Positions 1 through 8,642 of a DNA stretch of 21,767 nt are shown here, piece by piece (the first letter of the stretch is position 1; each line of letters starts with the position of its first letter). Made by a program: the position numbers and the translations under genes. A model generated the notes under the pieces. It did not search any database. It was not told the DNA's origin and saw nothing but the letters and a program-made list of their open reading frames with translations. The stretch comes from Haplomitrium mnioides (taxonomy: Eukaryota; Marchantiophyta; Haplomitriopsida; Calobryales): assembly GCA_049999725.1 (NCBI GenBank), contig JBNGIS010008496.1, positions 43,136-64,902 of the forward strand, written 5' to 3'.

Positions 1-741
1 AATCTGTGTTGTGCGTGTCGTGAATTCGTCGGTGTGAAAGAAAAAAAATTTGTAGAGTCGTTCGTGCTAATAACGTGTTATGGCAGATTGGAGACACACA
101 CACAGCAATCGGGCAACGCCGCACTTCACTTCCAGATAGATTGAATACAAAGAGAGTGACATATTGTTCATAGCCCTATCTATATATAGGTATAGATAGG
201 GTTCGTCCTATAGTCCTATAACAAAAGGCTTATTAATAAAATAATCACTTATATCAAATAAAATAAAACAATACAAAACTCCTCTCGGGCAGGGTGAATA
301 AAGCACCCTTCAGAACTTCCACCTACATGAGGACACTCATAAAATACTAACTTTGACAGGGCAAATAGAAATAGATGAGGTATGATAACAGAGTATCTAA
401 GACAAAGGAGGACCGAACAGAGGAAAACCGAATGGGGTATTCAACACCAAGGAAAACAAAACAGAGGAGGGATTGTGCACGATAAGGACAGGATGGCTCA
501 CGTGACTCTTCTTCCTGTCAAATTCTCCTCGCCATGCCCTCCTAGGTCAAATTATGATTTCACACCAAACTAAGCCCCTCCAATGGAACCGAACAAATCT
601 ACTTTCTTAGACTTCGGACAACTTCTTACACTGTTTGAGCTTTCTTTGCCACACTTGCGCACCAAGTTAATCAACCCTAAGCTCAAGCAGTTGTGCTAGA
701 CTATATTAAACACAAAATTTTGAAAAAACTCAAAAAAAATC
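1..741. other. Unassigned AT-rich stretch, no recognisable gene
   Basis: I see no open frame that resembles a known protein on either strand. The 63-codon plus-strand ORF at 382-573 has no recognisable motif and is probably chance. The stretch holds an 11-bp-arm hairpin at 174-201 and, near 80-96, a short ATAACGTGTTAT-like palindrome of a kind I associate with some plant LTR ends. That hint of an eroded LTR is too weak to call. Coding-like gypsy sequence begins only at about 742. Confidence 0.5.
174..201. repeat. Perfect 11-bp-arm hairpin
   Basis: CCCTATCTATA (174-184) is followed by a 6-nt spacer and its exact complement TATAGATAGGG (191-201). The arms are AT-rich apart from the CCC/GGG base. 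No gene flanks it, so a terminator role cannot be argued. It may be a remnant of an LTR or other repeat end. Confidence 0.6.
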
Positions 742-864
742 CGGTCGACAAATAGCTATCCACTTCATGATGCTACTTGGAAACCTTCTTCAAATCTTGA
801 GAATGCTGAAGAGGCTTCTCAAATATTTGAAAGTTGCAGCAATGACAAGGACGTTATCAATTAG
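742..864 (+). pseudogene. C-terminal chromodomain fragment of a Ty3/gypsy (chromovirus) polyprotein
   Basis: Forty codons read in one plus-strand frame to a TAG stop at 862-864. They contain YPLHDATWKPSSNLENA, a clear match to the end of the chromodomain found at the C-terminus of chromovirus integrases (W..Y...EATWEP..NL.NA pattern). In the family this domain is thought to bind modified histone tails and steer integration to heterochromatin. The fragment is followed at once by a purine tract and an LTR, the order expected at the 3' end of a plus-oriented element. Everything upstream (integrase, RT, gag) is absent, and the N-terminal half of the domain is lost or eroded near 742. It is either the end of an independent plus-oriented copy or the inverted end of copy A. 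Confidence 0.75.
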
Positions 865-865
865 A

Positions 866-877
866 AGGCGGGAATTA
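866..877 (+). promoter_or_regulatory. Polypurine tract next to the LTR
   Basis: The stretch after the chromodomain stop (AGAAGGCGGGAA and neighbours) is purine-rich and lies directly before the LTR start at 878. In LTR retrotransposons this tract primes plus-strand DNA synthesis. Position and composition fit; the exact limits are uncertain. Confidence 0.5.
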
Positions 878-1264
878 TATAATAGTACAAGCATAAGGTT
901 GTGCTATTTATAAGAAAATAGAGAGGAGTGAAGGAAGTGGTAGAGAGTCACTTTTAGGGTTGAGATAAGATTACTTGCCTTCGAAATCACTTTTAGTAGA
1001 GAGCCACTTTTAGGGTTGAAATTAGAAGTGACCTGTAAGTAAAGAAAGAGGGATGACACCCTCTTCTCTTGTATAAATAGAAGGGCTTCTTAGCCCCACT
1101 CTTTGTCTAAAGTTCTCTCGAATCACTTGGGTTCTTTGGTTGCTTGGCTTTTGCTTGCACTCTTGGTCATAGCTCGGGCTTTGAGTTTCTTTTGGTTGAA
1201 GAACTCTATTAGAGTTCACTATGAGTTCTTACTCATTTGGATTTGGTTCTTGAGTTCTTTTACA
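878..1264 (+). repeat. LTR of the gypsy A family, plus orientation (3' LTR)
   Basis: This 387-bp sequence aligns over its whole length with the reverse complement of 4918-5310. Both share the start (TATAATAGTACAA here against TGTAATAGTACAA), the TATA region (TTGTATAAATAGAAGGG), GGGTTCTTTGGTTGCTT and the end TTTTACA. The initial TG has become TA. The TATA-like box is at 1072-1079. A 56-bp-period internal duplication (GTAGAGAG.CACTTTTAGGG at 940 and 996) is absent from the other copy, which in turn has an extra segment of ~75 bp. Purine tract and chromodomain lie to its left, so it is a 3' LTR. Its right end abuts integrase sequence of the opposite strand. The minus-strand ORF across it is a shadow. 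Confidence 0.85.
1072..1079 (+). promoter_or_regulatory. TATA box of the plus-oriented LTR
   Basis: TATAAATA is preceded by CTCTTG and followed by GAAGGG. The same context is conserved in the minus-oriented LTR at 5164-5171. It is the probable core promoter of the element's Pol II transcript. Confidence 0.6.
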
Positions 1265-2078
1265 CAATTTGTTTTATAAACATTGATAAAAGTTTGAAGA
1301 ATATCCTTCACAGTACAATTCACGTGTTTGGTTTGCCTATCTGTTTGAGGATGATAAGTTGTAGACATAGATAGTTTGGTATCCAAAAGTGTAAAAAAAT
1401 CTCACCAAAACTTCCCTGTAAATCTTGGATCTCCATCAGATATTACCACCTTTGGCATTCTATGAAAATGAAAGACTATATCAAAATAAATTTTTGCCAA
1501 TTGTGGAGCATCCACCGTATCCATCCTCGGTGCTAGATGAATTTGTTTGCTTAGCTTGTCCACAAACACCACAATGACAGTAAACCCACGATGCGTGGTT
1601 GGAAGCAAAGTGACAAGACCTAAACTCACATGTTCCCAACGAGCAGTAGGAATTGCTAGTGGTTGAAGAAGGCTAGCTTGTTTTGGATTTGAATCCTTAT
1701 TTTGTTGACAACTTTCACAAGAATGAACAGAGCCACAAACATCTTGAGCTAGGTTTAGCCACCACCAAGTGAGTTGAAGCAACTCTATAGTCTTGTCTAC
1801 TCTAAGATGCTCAGAGATTGGAATGTCATGTGCTTCTTGTAAACAAGCCATTTGGAGCACATCATCTTGTAGAACATATATTTGATGGTCTTGATAGAGA
1901 ATACCATCTCGAATGGAAAATGTATAATACTCACTATCTTTGTTTGCCAAACGTAACTTAACAAGATTAAAAAAGACATTTTTCTGTAACTTTCTCGAAA
2001 TCTAGCACTAGTTGCTTCATTAAGATGTAATATACATTTGCAACCACCAATGTATTTAGTCGATGATCTAGTCTTCAT
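1265..2078 (-). pseudogene. Integrase fragment of gypsy copy A
   Basis: The longest open part (1950-1402, 182 codons) carries the HHCC zinc finger (H...H in HDIPISEH, then CGSVHSCESC) and the DDE core. The first Asp is in VVFVDKLSKQ and the second in VISDGDPRF. A TAG stop follows GKFW, after which the frame continues to 1265 through TTYHPQTDRQ. At the position where the family has the third catalytic residue (QTERVN), this copy reads QTKHVN, so the Glu is lost. Upstream, 2078-1962 belongs to the RNase H-integrase connection in shifted frames. Integrase would join cDNA ends to the chromosome; this copy cannot. The sequence ends at the junction with the plus-strand LTR. Confidence 0.88.
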
Positions 2079-2640
2079 GACAATGCATCAAGAATGGTGT
2101 GGAACCTTCCTAGCTTGTACTCCAACTTGACATCAAAGAGCTACAACTGATCTTCCCATCTATAATGAAGCTTGTCATATTTTCCAAGTGAATTGATTAT
2201 AGCAAAGGCTTGTGATCGTTGCGCATAAGTTTCTGCTTTTTGAAAAGATAGTGTCTCCAAACCTTGGTAGCATAAACCAATGCCAACTACTCTTTATCTC
2301 TTACAAAATAATTCCTTTCCGCTGTATTTAGTCAAGGTGACATGAAGGCAATCATATGAATTCCATCTTCAAACACTTGTTGTAACACTGCTCTAATAGC
2401 AAAATTAGAGGCATCAAAATCAACTATGCAACGTGTCTTTGGGTCATATGGTTGTAGAATTGGACGAGAAGACACCGCATCCTTGAGTTGTTGAAATGCC
2501 TCTTGCTCTTTGGTTGTCCATTGAAACTTTGTCTTTTTGTCTAGTAGATCCGTAAGTAGTGTAGCAATCTGAGCATAGTAATGGATGAATCTTTGATAAA
2601 AACTTGCTAATCTATTGAAAGCTCAAACATCTTTTGCATC
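2079..2640 (-). pseudogene. RNase H region of gypsy copy A
   Basis: The minus strand reads LDKKTKFQWTTKEQEAF, then VDFDASNFAIRAVLQQ (the TDAS..A.GAVL motif with the first catalytic Asp), FEDGIHMIAFMS and DHKPLL. It ends in the tether LEYKLGRFHTILDALS. RNase H removes the RNA strand during reverse transcription. At least three in-frame stops (after FMSP, RDKE and KPLL) and a frameshift break it. The same domain is intact over 19761-19387 in copy C. Confidence 0.85.
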
Positions 2641-3290
2641 CTTTGGTGTTGGCCACTCTGCAATAGCCTTAATTTTCTCTTCCTTTATCTTGATGCCATC
2701 TGCAGACACTTTATGTTCTAGGTAAGTCACCTCTTGCTTCCAAAATTCACACTTAGACTTCTTGTAATAAAACTTCTAATTGCATAGTCTTTGTAATACT
2801 TCCTTGAAATGAGCACGATGTTCAACTTCACTTTTACTAAAGATAAGGATATCGTCCAAGAACACCAACATTGACTTATCCAATAACTCATCAAAAACTT
2901 GATTCATTCGATCTATGAATATGGCCAAAGCATTAGTGAGACGAAATGTAGAGATCTTCCACTCAAAATGTCCATACCTTGTGTGAAAAGCTGTCTTTGG
3001 CACATCACTTGGCTTAATAGGAACTTCGAAGATCCAGCTTGGAAAAGAACTACGTGCCACTCAATTGATACAACAAATCATTAATACGTGGTAGAAGATA
3101 AGCATTCTTTATGATTTGATTGTTTAAAATGAAAAAATCTGTACAAAGACAAAATCCACCATCTTTATTTGGTACAAAGAATACCGATGCTCTCCAAGGC
3201 AAAATACTATGTTGAATGAAATCCTTCTCTAGAAGATCCGTTAAGGTCTTGCAAAGCTCTTCCAACTCTTGTGGCAATAACTAGTATATA
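2641..3290 (-). pseudogene. Reverse transcriptase region of gypsy copy A
   Basis: Segments lie in two overlapping frames. The first (3277-3050) has LEKDFIQHSILPWRASVFFV and [12 protein letters not shown], the fingers/palm start. The second (3060-2776) has YGHFEWKISTFRLTNA and the catalytic FLDDILIFSKS, with its Asp pair at 2851-2856. Reading then continues through CEFWKQEVTYL and the thumb (EWPTPKDAKDV). Sequence around the usual SGYWQI motif is damaged at the frame change, and later stops occur. The Asp pair is kept, so the lesions rather than the active site silence it. Confidence 0.9.
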
Positions 3291-3880
3291 GACTGATTAT
3301 AAAGAGTACTTCTTGATATTAACTCAATTGGAAAGGGCATTCCACGGTTATCTAGTAACATTTGTGGCAAATCATCAAGAAACACATATGAAATCTCCTT
3401 CAAAATATTATCAATCAATGAGGTTGGTATAAATTTGCTTTCCTCTTTATTCAAGTCAATGATAGGCTTGATCCATATAATAAAGACAAGAAACTCTTTC
3501 TCCATCAAAGTATTATGTTGAACGGATTTGGGCCTTTTCACCAAGAGTGCCAAAAACCCCAAAAGAAATTACTTTCCTTATAAAGGAACTTGAGTTTGTC
3601 GTTTTTCCCAATCAACTTGAGTAGTTTGTACTATTAGATGCAAAATTTTTCAAAATATCAGCTATCATTGAGGTAGGCACACTTTTTCCTCCCTCGTTAC
3701 TCAAGTTCATGATAGGCTTGATCCAAATAGCAAAGACAGGTAACTCTTGCTCCCCTGAATTAATATGTTGAACTAATTTAGGTTGCTTTACAAATGGCAC
3801 TAAACACCCAAAAGAAATGTCCTACCTTGTAAGATAACTTGAATTTGTCATTTTGCCCAATCAAATTGAGTGGATTGATC
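3291..3880 (-). pseudogene. Protease-RT linker of gypsy copy A, partly duplicated
   Basis: The linker appears twice. The inner copy (ORF 3562-3281) has KEFLVFIIWIKPIIDLN and DDLPQMLLDNRGMPFPIELI, the latter a hallmark just upstream of the gypsy RT. The outer copy (ORF 3800-3612) has EQELPVFAIWIKPIMNLS and SVPTSMIADILK, then stops before any RT. Copies B and C each hold one linker (ORFs 14076-13780 and roughly 20902-20490), so the second is an acquired duplication. No enzymatic role is known for this linker beyond connecting protease to RT. Confidence 0.85.
3401..3880 (-). repeat. Diverged tandem duplication (period ~250 bp) inside copy A
   Basis: The segment beginning CAAAATATTA at 3401 and running to ~3629 is repeated from CAAAATATCA at 3651 to ~3880. 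By eye the two differ at roughly a fifth of positions. The left copy shares CATCAAAG wording with copy B (near 14070), while the right copy shares GAATTAATATG with copy C (near 20762). This suggests the duplication joins two subfamilies rather than copying one. Confidence 0.75.
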
Positions 3881-4190
3881 TTCAAGCCAATGCAATCATA
3901 AAATGATGTCATATTGTACAAGTGCAATAAAAAAGTGCCTAGATTCCATGTACTCTTTTCTAATCCATACAAAGAATGGCTTTTGAGAGAAAAACATGTC
4001 ATGCTTTTGGCCATTGGCCATAGTCACAATACTTCTTTTGATAGGCCTAAATTTTGCTTTGATTATCTTAGCAAAACATAGTGACATAAATTTTTCAGAG
4101 CTCTCGCTATCCACCAACATTCTACAAGAGTGCTCCTCAATCATACTGTTCAGATAGAACAAAGTACTTTGAATTCTTGTCAAAATTTTA
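3881..4190 (-). pseudogene. Aspartic protease region of gypsy copy A
   Basis: ORF 4183-3896 contains HSCRMLVDSESSEKFMS. It aligns with the retropepsin active-site loop (LVDSGASHNFIS in many gypsy elements). The catalytic Asp is present (codon 4111-4109), but the following Gly is Glu (codon 4105-4103), so the D-S/T-G triad is broken. It runs on to LVQYDIIL, the conserved start of the downstream strand (Q.DIILG..WL). The family enzyme cleaves the Gag-Pol polyprotein. Copies B (DYG) and C (DSL) are each changed at this loop too. Confidence 0.82.
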
Positions 4191-4204
4191 ATTCCATTGG
4201 AGTT

Positions 4205-4904
4205 TGTGAAGTTCTAAGTACACAATTTGAATGGTTGAGGATGCAACCTTGCTTCTATAGTAGTAAGTAATGAGTCATACCGCTCCGTCACATGCATTGC
4301 TTCATCTAGTTGAGCAGGCTTTCTCATTATAAATTTCATTCTTGTATGAGGTTTCAATCCCCGAACAAAGTCGTCTAATGCTTCTTCTTTTCTTATATCA
4401 AGAATTTGCATGATTGTATCCTAAAACTATGTAACATAACTTCTCATTGTACCAAGTTGCTTCAATTTGGCCAACCAATCTCTAGCTATTTTTTAATTAT
4501 TTATAGCTCTAAGTCTTGAAATCTCCACTTCTTTGAATTCACACTAAGAAACAATATCAGCAACAAATCCACCTTGTGCTTGTTTTATTGATATCTCTAC
4601 CAAGTCTTTGCAACTTCTTCTAATTGACTTGGCATAACTAGAATTTGTCGTCCATCTTCTCTAATGTTTGTAGCTTCAAAATATTGCTCCCAATCAAATA
4701 TGAAGTTCTCATATGCACCACAAACCATCTTCTCATCATATGCTTTTGACATTAAAAATCGTTCATAACTCTTTTGTTGTCAAAAGGTTGCTATTTTTGT
4801 TATTACTACTTCCAAAAGATGTGAAAGATGTTCAAGTTGTTGTTTTATTGCTTGAACCACCACCTCTTGATGCTTCATATAGCTCATCACCAAAAAGAAT
4901 TGTA
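4205..4904 (-). pseudogene. Gag remnant of gypsy copy A
   Basis: From the PBS the minus strand reads an ATG-led segment with CGAYENFIFDWEQYFEATNI (5' gag). After stops and a frame change comes IMQILDIRKEEALDDFVRGL, followed by MHVTERYDSLLTTIEARL (ORF 4411-4214). This is the retrotransposon gag/capsid pattern (LARDWLAKLKQ ... F..GL.P). The whole gag is only ~700 nt, and I cannot find the CCHC knuckle expected between capsid and protease, so an internal deletion near 4200 is likely. Gag would form the virus-like particle. Confidence 0.8.
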
Positions 4905-4916
4905 GCTCTGATACCG
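4905..4916 (-). promoter_or_regulatory. Primer-binding site of copy A (initiator tRNA-Met type)
   Basis: The minus strand reads CGGTATCAGAGC one base after the LTR end. The usual plant iMet PBS begins TGGTATCAGAGC, so there is one mismatch at the first base. This fixes copy A's orientation and its 5' LTR. Confidence 0.85.
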
Positions 4917-4917
4917 A

Positions 4918-5310
4918 TGTAAAATAACTCAAAGACCAAATCCAAATAAGCAAGAACTTATAATGAACTCTAATAGAGTTCTTCAACCAAATGCCAATAA
5001 GGCAAGCAAAACCAAGCAAAGCCATGATAAGATAACTCTAATAGAGTTTTGCAACACATGACCCAAGCTAAGACCAAGAGTGCAAGAAAAAGCAAAGCAA
5101 CCAAAGAACCCAATTTGATTCAAGAGGAACTCTAGAATAAGTAGTGGAGCTATGAATCCCTTCTATTTATACAAGAGAAAAAAGGTGTCATCCTCCTTCC
5201 TTCACTTGCAAGTCACTTCCAACTTCAACTCTGAAAGTGACCTCCTACCACTTCTTTAACTCCTCTATATTTTCTTATTAATATCGCAACATCATGTTTG
5301 TACTATTACA
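4918..5310 (-). repeat. 5' LTR of gypsy copy A, minus orientation
   Basis: This 393-bp LTR starts TGTAATAG on the minus strand (5310 downward), ends TTTTACA (to 4918), and is followed by the PBS. It is homologous along its length to 878-1264 but inverted relative to it. It carries a duplicated motif around the palindrome AACTCTAATAGAGTT (near 4970 and 5035), where the other LTR has one copy (near 1203). The divergence includes two reciprocal indels of ~55 and ~75 bp, which is high for the two LTRs of one insertion unless it is old. Confidence 0.88.
5164..5171 (-). promoter_or_regulatory. TATA box of the minus-oriented LTR
   Basis: The minus strand reads TATAAATA in the context CTCTTGTATAAATAGAAGGG, identical to the other LTR at 1072-1079. 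Confidence 0.6.
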
Positions 5311-5313
5311 TTA

Positions 5314-6195
5314 AGTAGAAGCTTAAATCTACAAAGCTCGATGTATGTAAAAATAATGGATGCCTACATACTACAAAAAAGAAAGGAAAAAAGTCAATGA
5401 AGGAATGAAGAGGTTGGAAGAGAAGAATGACTCTCGTGCAACTTTGCAAACATGTAAATGAGTCGATTTTGAAGTTTTGGAGCTCAGAGACCATTGAAAG
5501 AGCCTCAAAATCTACTCAATAAAGAACTTGTATGTGCAAGATAATGAATCAATCTTGGGAGGGCAAATGCATAAAGTATGCTTGAATGAAAGAGATCTAC
5601 AATCAAAGGCAAGATACAAAACCTATATGTGCAAGATAAAGATAAAAAAAAGAGGCAAAATATCAATGTTGAAGTAGAGGCTTAAACCTACAAAGCTTAA
5701 TGAAGATAAATGCAAAAATGACAAAGCTAACAAATGTCTATGTTTTGCAAAAAAGAAGGACGAAGAAATCAATGATGGAATGAAAGAAGCTGAAATGAGA
5801 AGAAATGCTCTCATGCAGCTTTGCAAACATACAAAAGAGTCAATTTTGAAGTTGTGCATCTCAGAGGTAACTCAAAGAGGCCTAAAATTTGCTCAATAAA
5901 GAGCATGCGTGTGCAAGATGAAGATGAACCGATGTTGAGAGGACATATGCACAAAGTAGCCTCAAATAAAAGAAATCTGCAAGGCAAAACACGATAAGAA
6001 ACCTACATGTGCAAGATAAACATTAAGAAAAAAAATTCAAAATCTTAATGTCAAAGTAGAAGCTTAAACTTACAAATCTTGATAAAGGTAAAGGTGACAA
6101 TGATGAACCTAATGGATGTCTGCATCCTACAAAAAAGAAAGGAAGAAGAAATCGATGAAGGAAAGGAAGAGAAAGAAGGCTCTCATGTAAAGCTA
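5314..6195. repeat. Tandem repeat, ~2.4 units of 359-382 bp
   Basis: Units begin with AGTAGAAGCTTAAATCTACA (5314), AGTAGAGGCTTAAACCTACA (5673) and AGTAGAAGCTTAAACTTACA (6055). Each continues through a CAAAAAAGAA block, a GAAATCAATGA-like block, CTTTGCAAACAT (units 1 and 2), CTCAATAAAGA and GTGTGCAAGAT. The third unit loses similarity near 6195. The array starts immediately beside the copy A LTR, so the element may have inserted at or cut into unit 1. Minus-strand Leu/Phe-rich ORFs of 62-80 codons recur in the units and look like by-products of the purine-rich plus strand. Satellite-like, of unknown family. Confidence 0.75.
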
Positions 6196-8640
6196 GATGA
6201 AGAAGTAAGGTCAAAGAGGAAAAAAGATCAAGGAGGCTAAAATCCTTGGAATGATAGCTATGCAAAATACCTTGCCAATGGTCGATGGACTAGGGCTCAG
6301 TTGTGTTATAGTAGTGCTAACCATGATGACTCAAAGAAGCTTCACCAAAAATGGAAAAATGTAGTTGGAATCACACTTTGACTCTAATATGTTTTTCCAA
6401 AAAATAAAGACCTGCAAAAAAGAAAATCAGAATCACAATGTTGTGTTTGAAGAAGGAATCCACTCGAAAGTCACAACAACAACGATATAATCAAAGCTGA
6501 CAGGAAAATGATGTAATAGAAATTCATAGCACCAATTTTCAACATAATTGACTCAAAAATGGATTTAGTGAGCAAGTAATTTGTTGACAAAGATCTACAA
6601 ATCATATGTGCTTGAAACCAATAGGAAGTAGAGTAGATCAACTTGTAAACCAATTCTATAAACCGTCAATGAGATGTCTTTTTCAATAATTGTCTTGATC
6701 ATGACCGATGTAATTGTTGCACATACAGTTCAGAACTACTGTATTGCCTCCTTATAAACAACATTGCACATAGATGCACAATAATTTCATCAACATTGTT
6801 GGATGCTAATAGCTCAAAGACATTTTCCAAAGTCATCGCATATGATAATGCAACATACAATTGTCAATGGTCAAAGACATTATTTTCTAGGTGCAAATCG
6901 AGTTTTTTTAAGTATCTATCCTTGAGACCAGTTGATATTCATAGCATATGCAAGGAAAATTGGAAACTATCTTCAATGAATTGGAAAAAGAAGACTGGTG
7001 TCGCGTGGCAGTAATTTAGGTGTGGGAATATACATGGTATAGGACTATAGAGAATGCTGTGAGACATGTACAAGCTTTTGGTCTGCAATGTTGAAAGGAA
7101 GAAAATGTGGCAAAGATTTAGTCCCTCTTGCCCTCATGGCTTCAATTTCTCCCAATCAAAAGAAACAAATCCCTCCAACTTTTTACTCAATTTTAGGTCA
7201 AGAAGAATGTAAAGTCTACCAGTTTTTTGGATCTAAAACTCTCAAATTAACTTCCAAATCAAATAAAAAAATCCATGTGAAAAGTTCCAATTGTATTTTT
7301 GGCATGAATTATTCACCACAAATAAGAACTTATTTGCTATTTGAAAGACCAAAAATACAACACTCAACGGTTTTCTCAAATAATAATTCTTTCAATTCAA
7401 AAGATCTTGACTTTAATTTTCACACTAAGTTTTCTCACATTCATATCTAGTTTCTCACAAAGTTTCAGCTTATTTACTACTCTTAGCATAAAGAAAGAAT
7501 CCACAATTCCAAGGTCGAAAGAAGAGTGAACTCAAAGAACGTGATTAATCTTCTTTCAAGTTCATTCAGTTGTCACAAAATGAACTCAACTCCAAATGAA
7601 TCAAAATTTGATGTACAATTGTATTCCTTGTCGTAATGTTTCAAAATGTAACTTTGTCTTTAGATCAACCTCTTCATCTTCAATCACTCATAAGTATACA
7701 ATGAAAAATCTAAATGACTTGAAATTTGTTGCAAAAGAATGCCAAGTTTTGTGAGATTTTGATCTTTGCCTTTCAACTTTTTCTCCTTTGGAAACTCTTC
7801 AAACTTTCAGAAAATCAAAGCTCTTTCTTTCTTCTCTTCAGGGTTTTTACTAAAAGAGGGTTAACTCTTTTGTTTTCTGCTGTAAGAGCAATATGAAGTA
7901 AACCATTAGGTTTGACAAAGCATAAATAAAAAATAAACAACAAAGAAAATTATTTCTCCCTTGATGAGATAATCAATTGATGAAGTCACATATAACTTTG
8001 CGTCGACTATGCAACACTTACCCAAGAACAACCTTTGATGAAGACTTGAGAAAACATCACTCCAAGTCAGATCAGAATATAAATTGTGAGGTCCCATCGC
8101 TCTTCATATGTGATTATTGGCAACAAAACTAAAATAAGTGAGTTCATGACTCAATTCAAGAAATTATCACCGAAGTGATATACAATCCACCATAAAAAAT
8201 AGTCTCAAGGAATAATTCTTGAACCAATAAAGAAAGAATTCAGAAGAGGAAACTTAGCACCAAAAAACAATCCCCTATCTATTTCTGATAGCTTGACCCA
8301 TAAAAAACTTGAGCCCAATCGTAGAACCTCATGGCTTTGATTGTCGATGGAGCTGGTTCTCTTCTTCAATGTATACCCTCATGTATCTCTTGATGTCTAT
8401 CCTCTCTTCCTTTTATCTTCAAAATATCTTCGGATGAAATCAAGAGAATCCATGAAGAGCCGATAGGTTGACCCTTTTCCTACCCACACTATCCATAGCA
8501 TCTTCCACGTTGCACTAACATATACTAATTTTTTTCTCTAGTAGTGTTCTAAAAGTGCTTTGTTGCTTCTTCTACAATTTTCTCTGAATTTATCTTTGGT
8601 AAGAAGATTTTGTTTCTTCTTTCTTTTGTTACCTTTTACC
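6196..8640. other. Unassigned AT-rich stretch, no recognisable gene
   Basis: The longest open frame is 7088-7450 (+, 120 codons), rich in Lys, Ser, Asn and Phe with no motif I recognise. Other ORFs are shorter than 75 codons and also unrecognised. The part next to the Helitron (about 8000-8640) may be Helitron 3' sequence, but no helicase motif is readable there and I could not place a CTRR end with a preceding hairpin. Otherwise I see only low-complexity A/T-rich sequence. Confidence 0.4.
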
Positions 8641-8642
8641 CA

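Larger units (their letters stand above)
1265..5310 (-). mobile_element. Degenerate Ty3/gypsy retrotransposon, copy A (3'-truncated)
   Basis: Read on the minus strand, the order is LTR (5310-4918), PBS, gag, protease, RT, RNase H and integrase. The protease-RT-RNase H-integrase order is diagnostic of Ty3/gypsy (Metaviridae-like elements). The iMet-type PBS, and the chromodomain found beside the sister LTR at 742-1264, point to a chromovirus. Integrase stops at 1265, so its C-terminal part, any chromodomain and the minus-oriented 3' LTR are missing. Many stops and frameshifts make it non-autonomous. A 250-bp-period duplication sits in the protease-RT linker. No target duplication can be checked because the 3' end is not in place. 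Confidence 0.9.

Noticed and set aside
382-573. 63-codon plus ORF as a small gene
   Set aside because: No recognisable similarity or supporting signals; within unassigned repeat-like DNA.
878-1264. Plus LTR as a solo LTR from LTR-LTR recombination
   Set aside because: A chromodomain end and a purine tract are directly upstream, so it is the 3' LTR of an element remnant.
2899-3084. Plus-strand ORFs over gypsy regions (also 13457-13663, 21002-21223, 21316-21525)
   Set aside because: They are antisense shadows of RT, protease and gag on the minus strand.
7088-7450. 120-codon plus-strand ORF as a host gene
   Set aside because: Low-complexity composition, no motif, no visible splice or promoter context; chance cannot be excluded.
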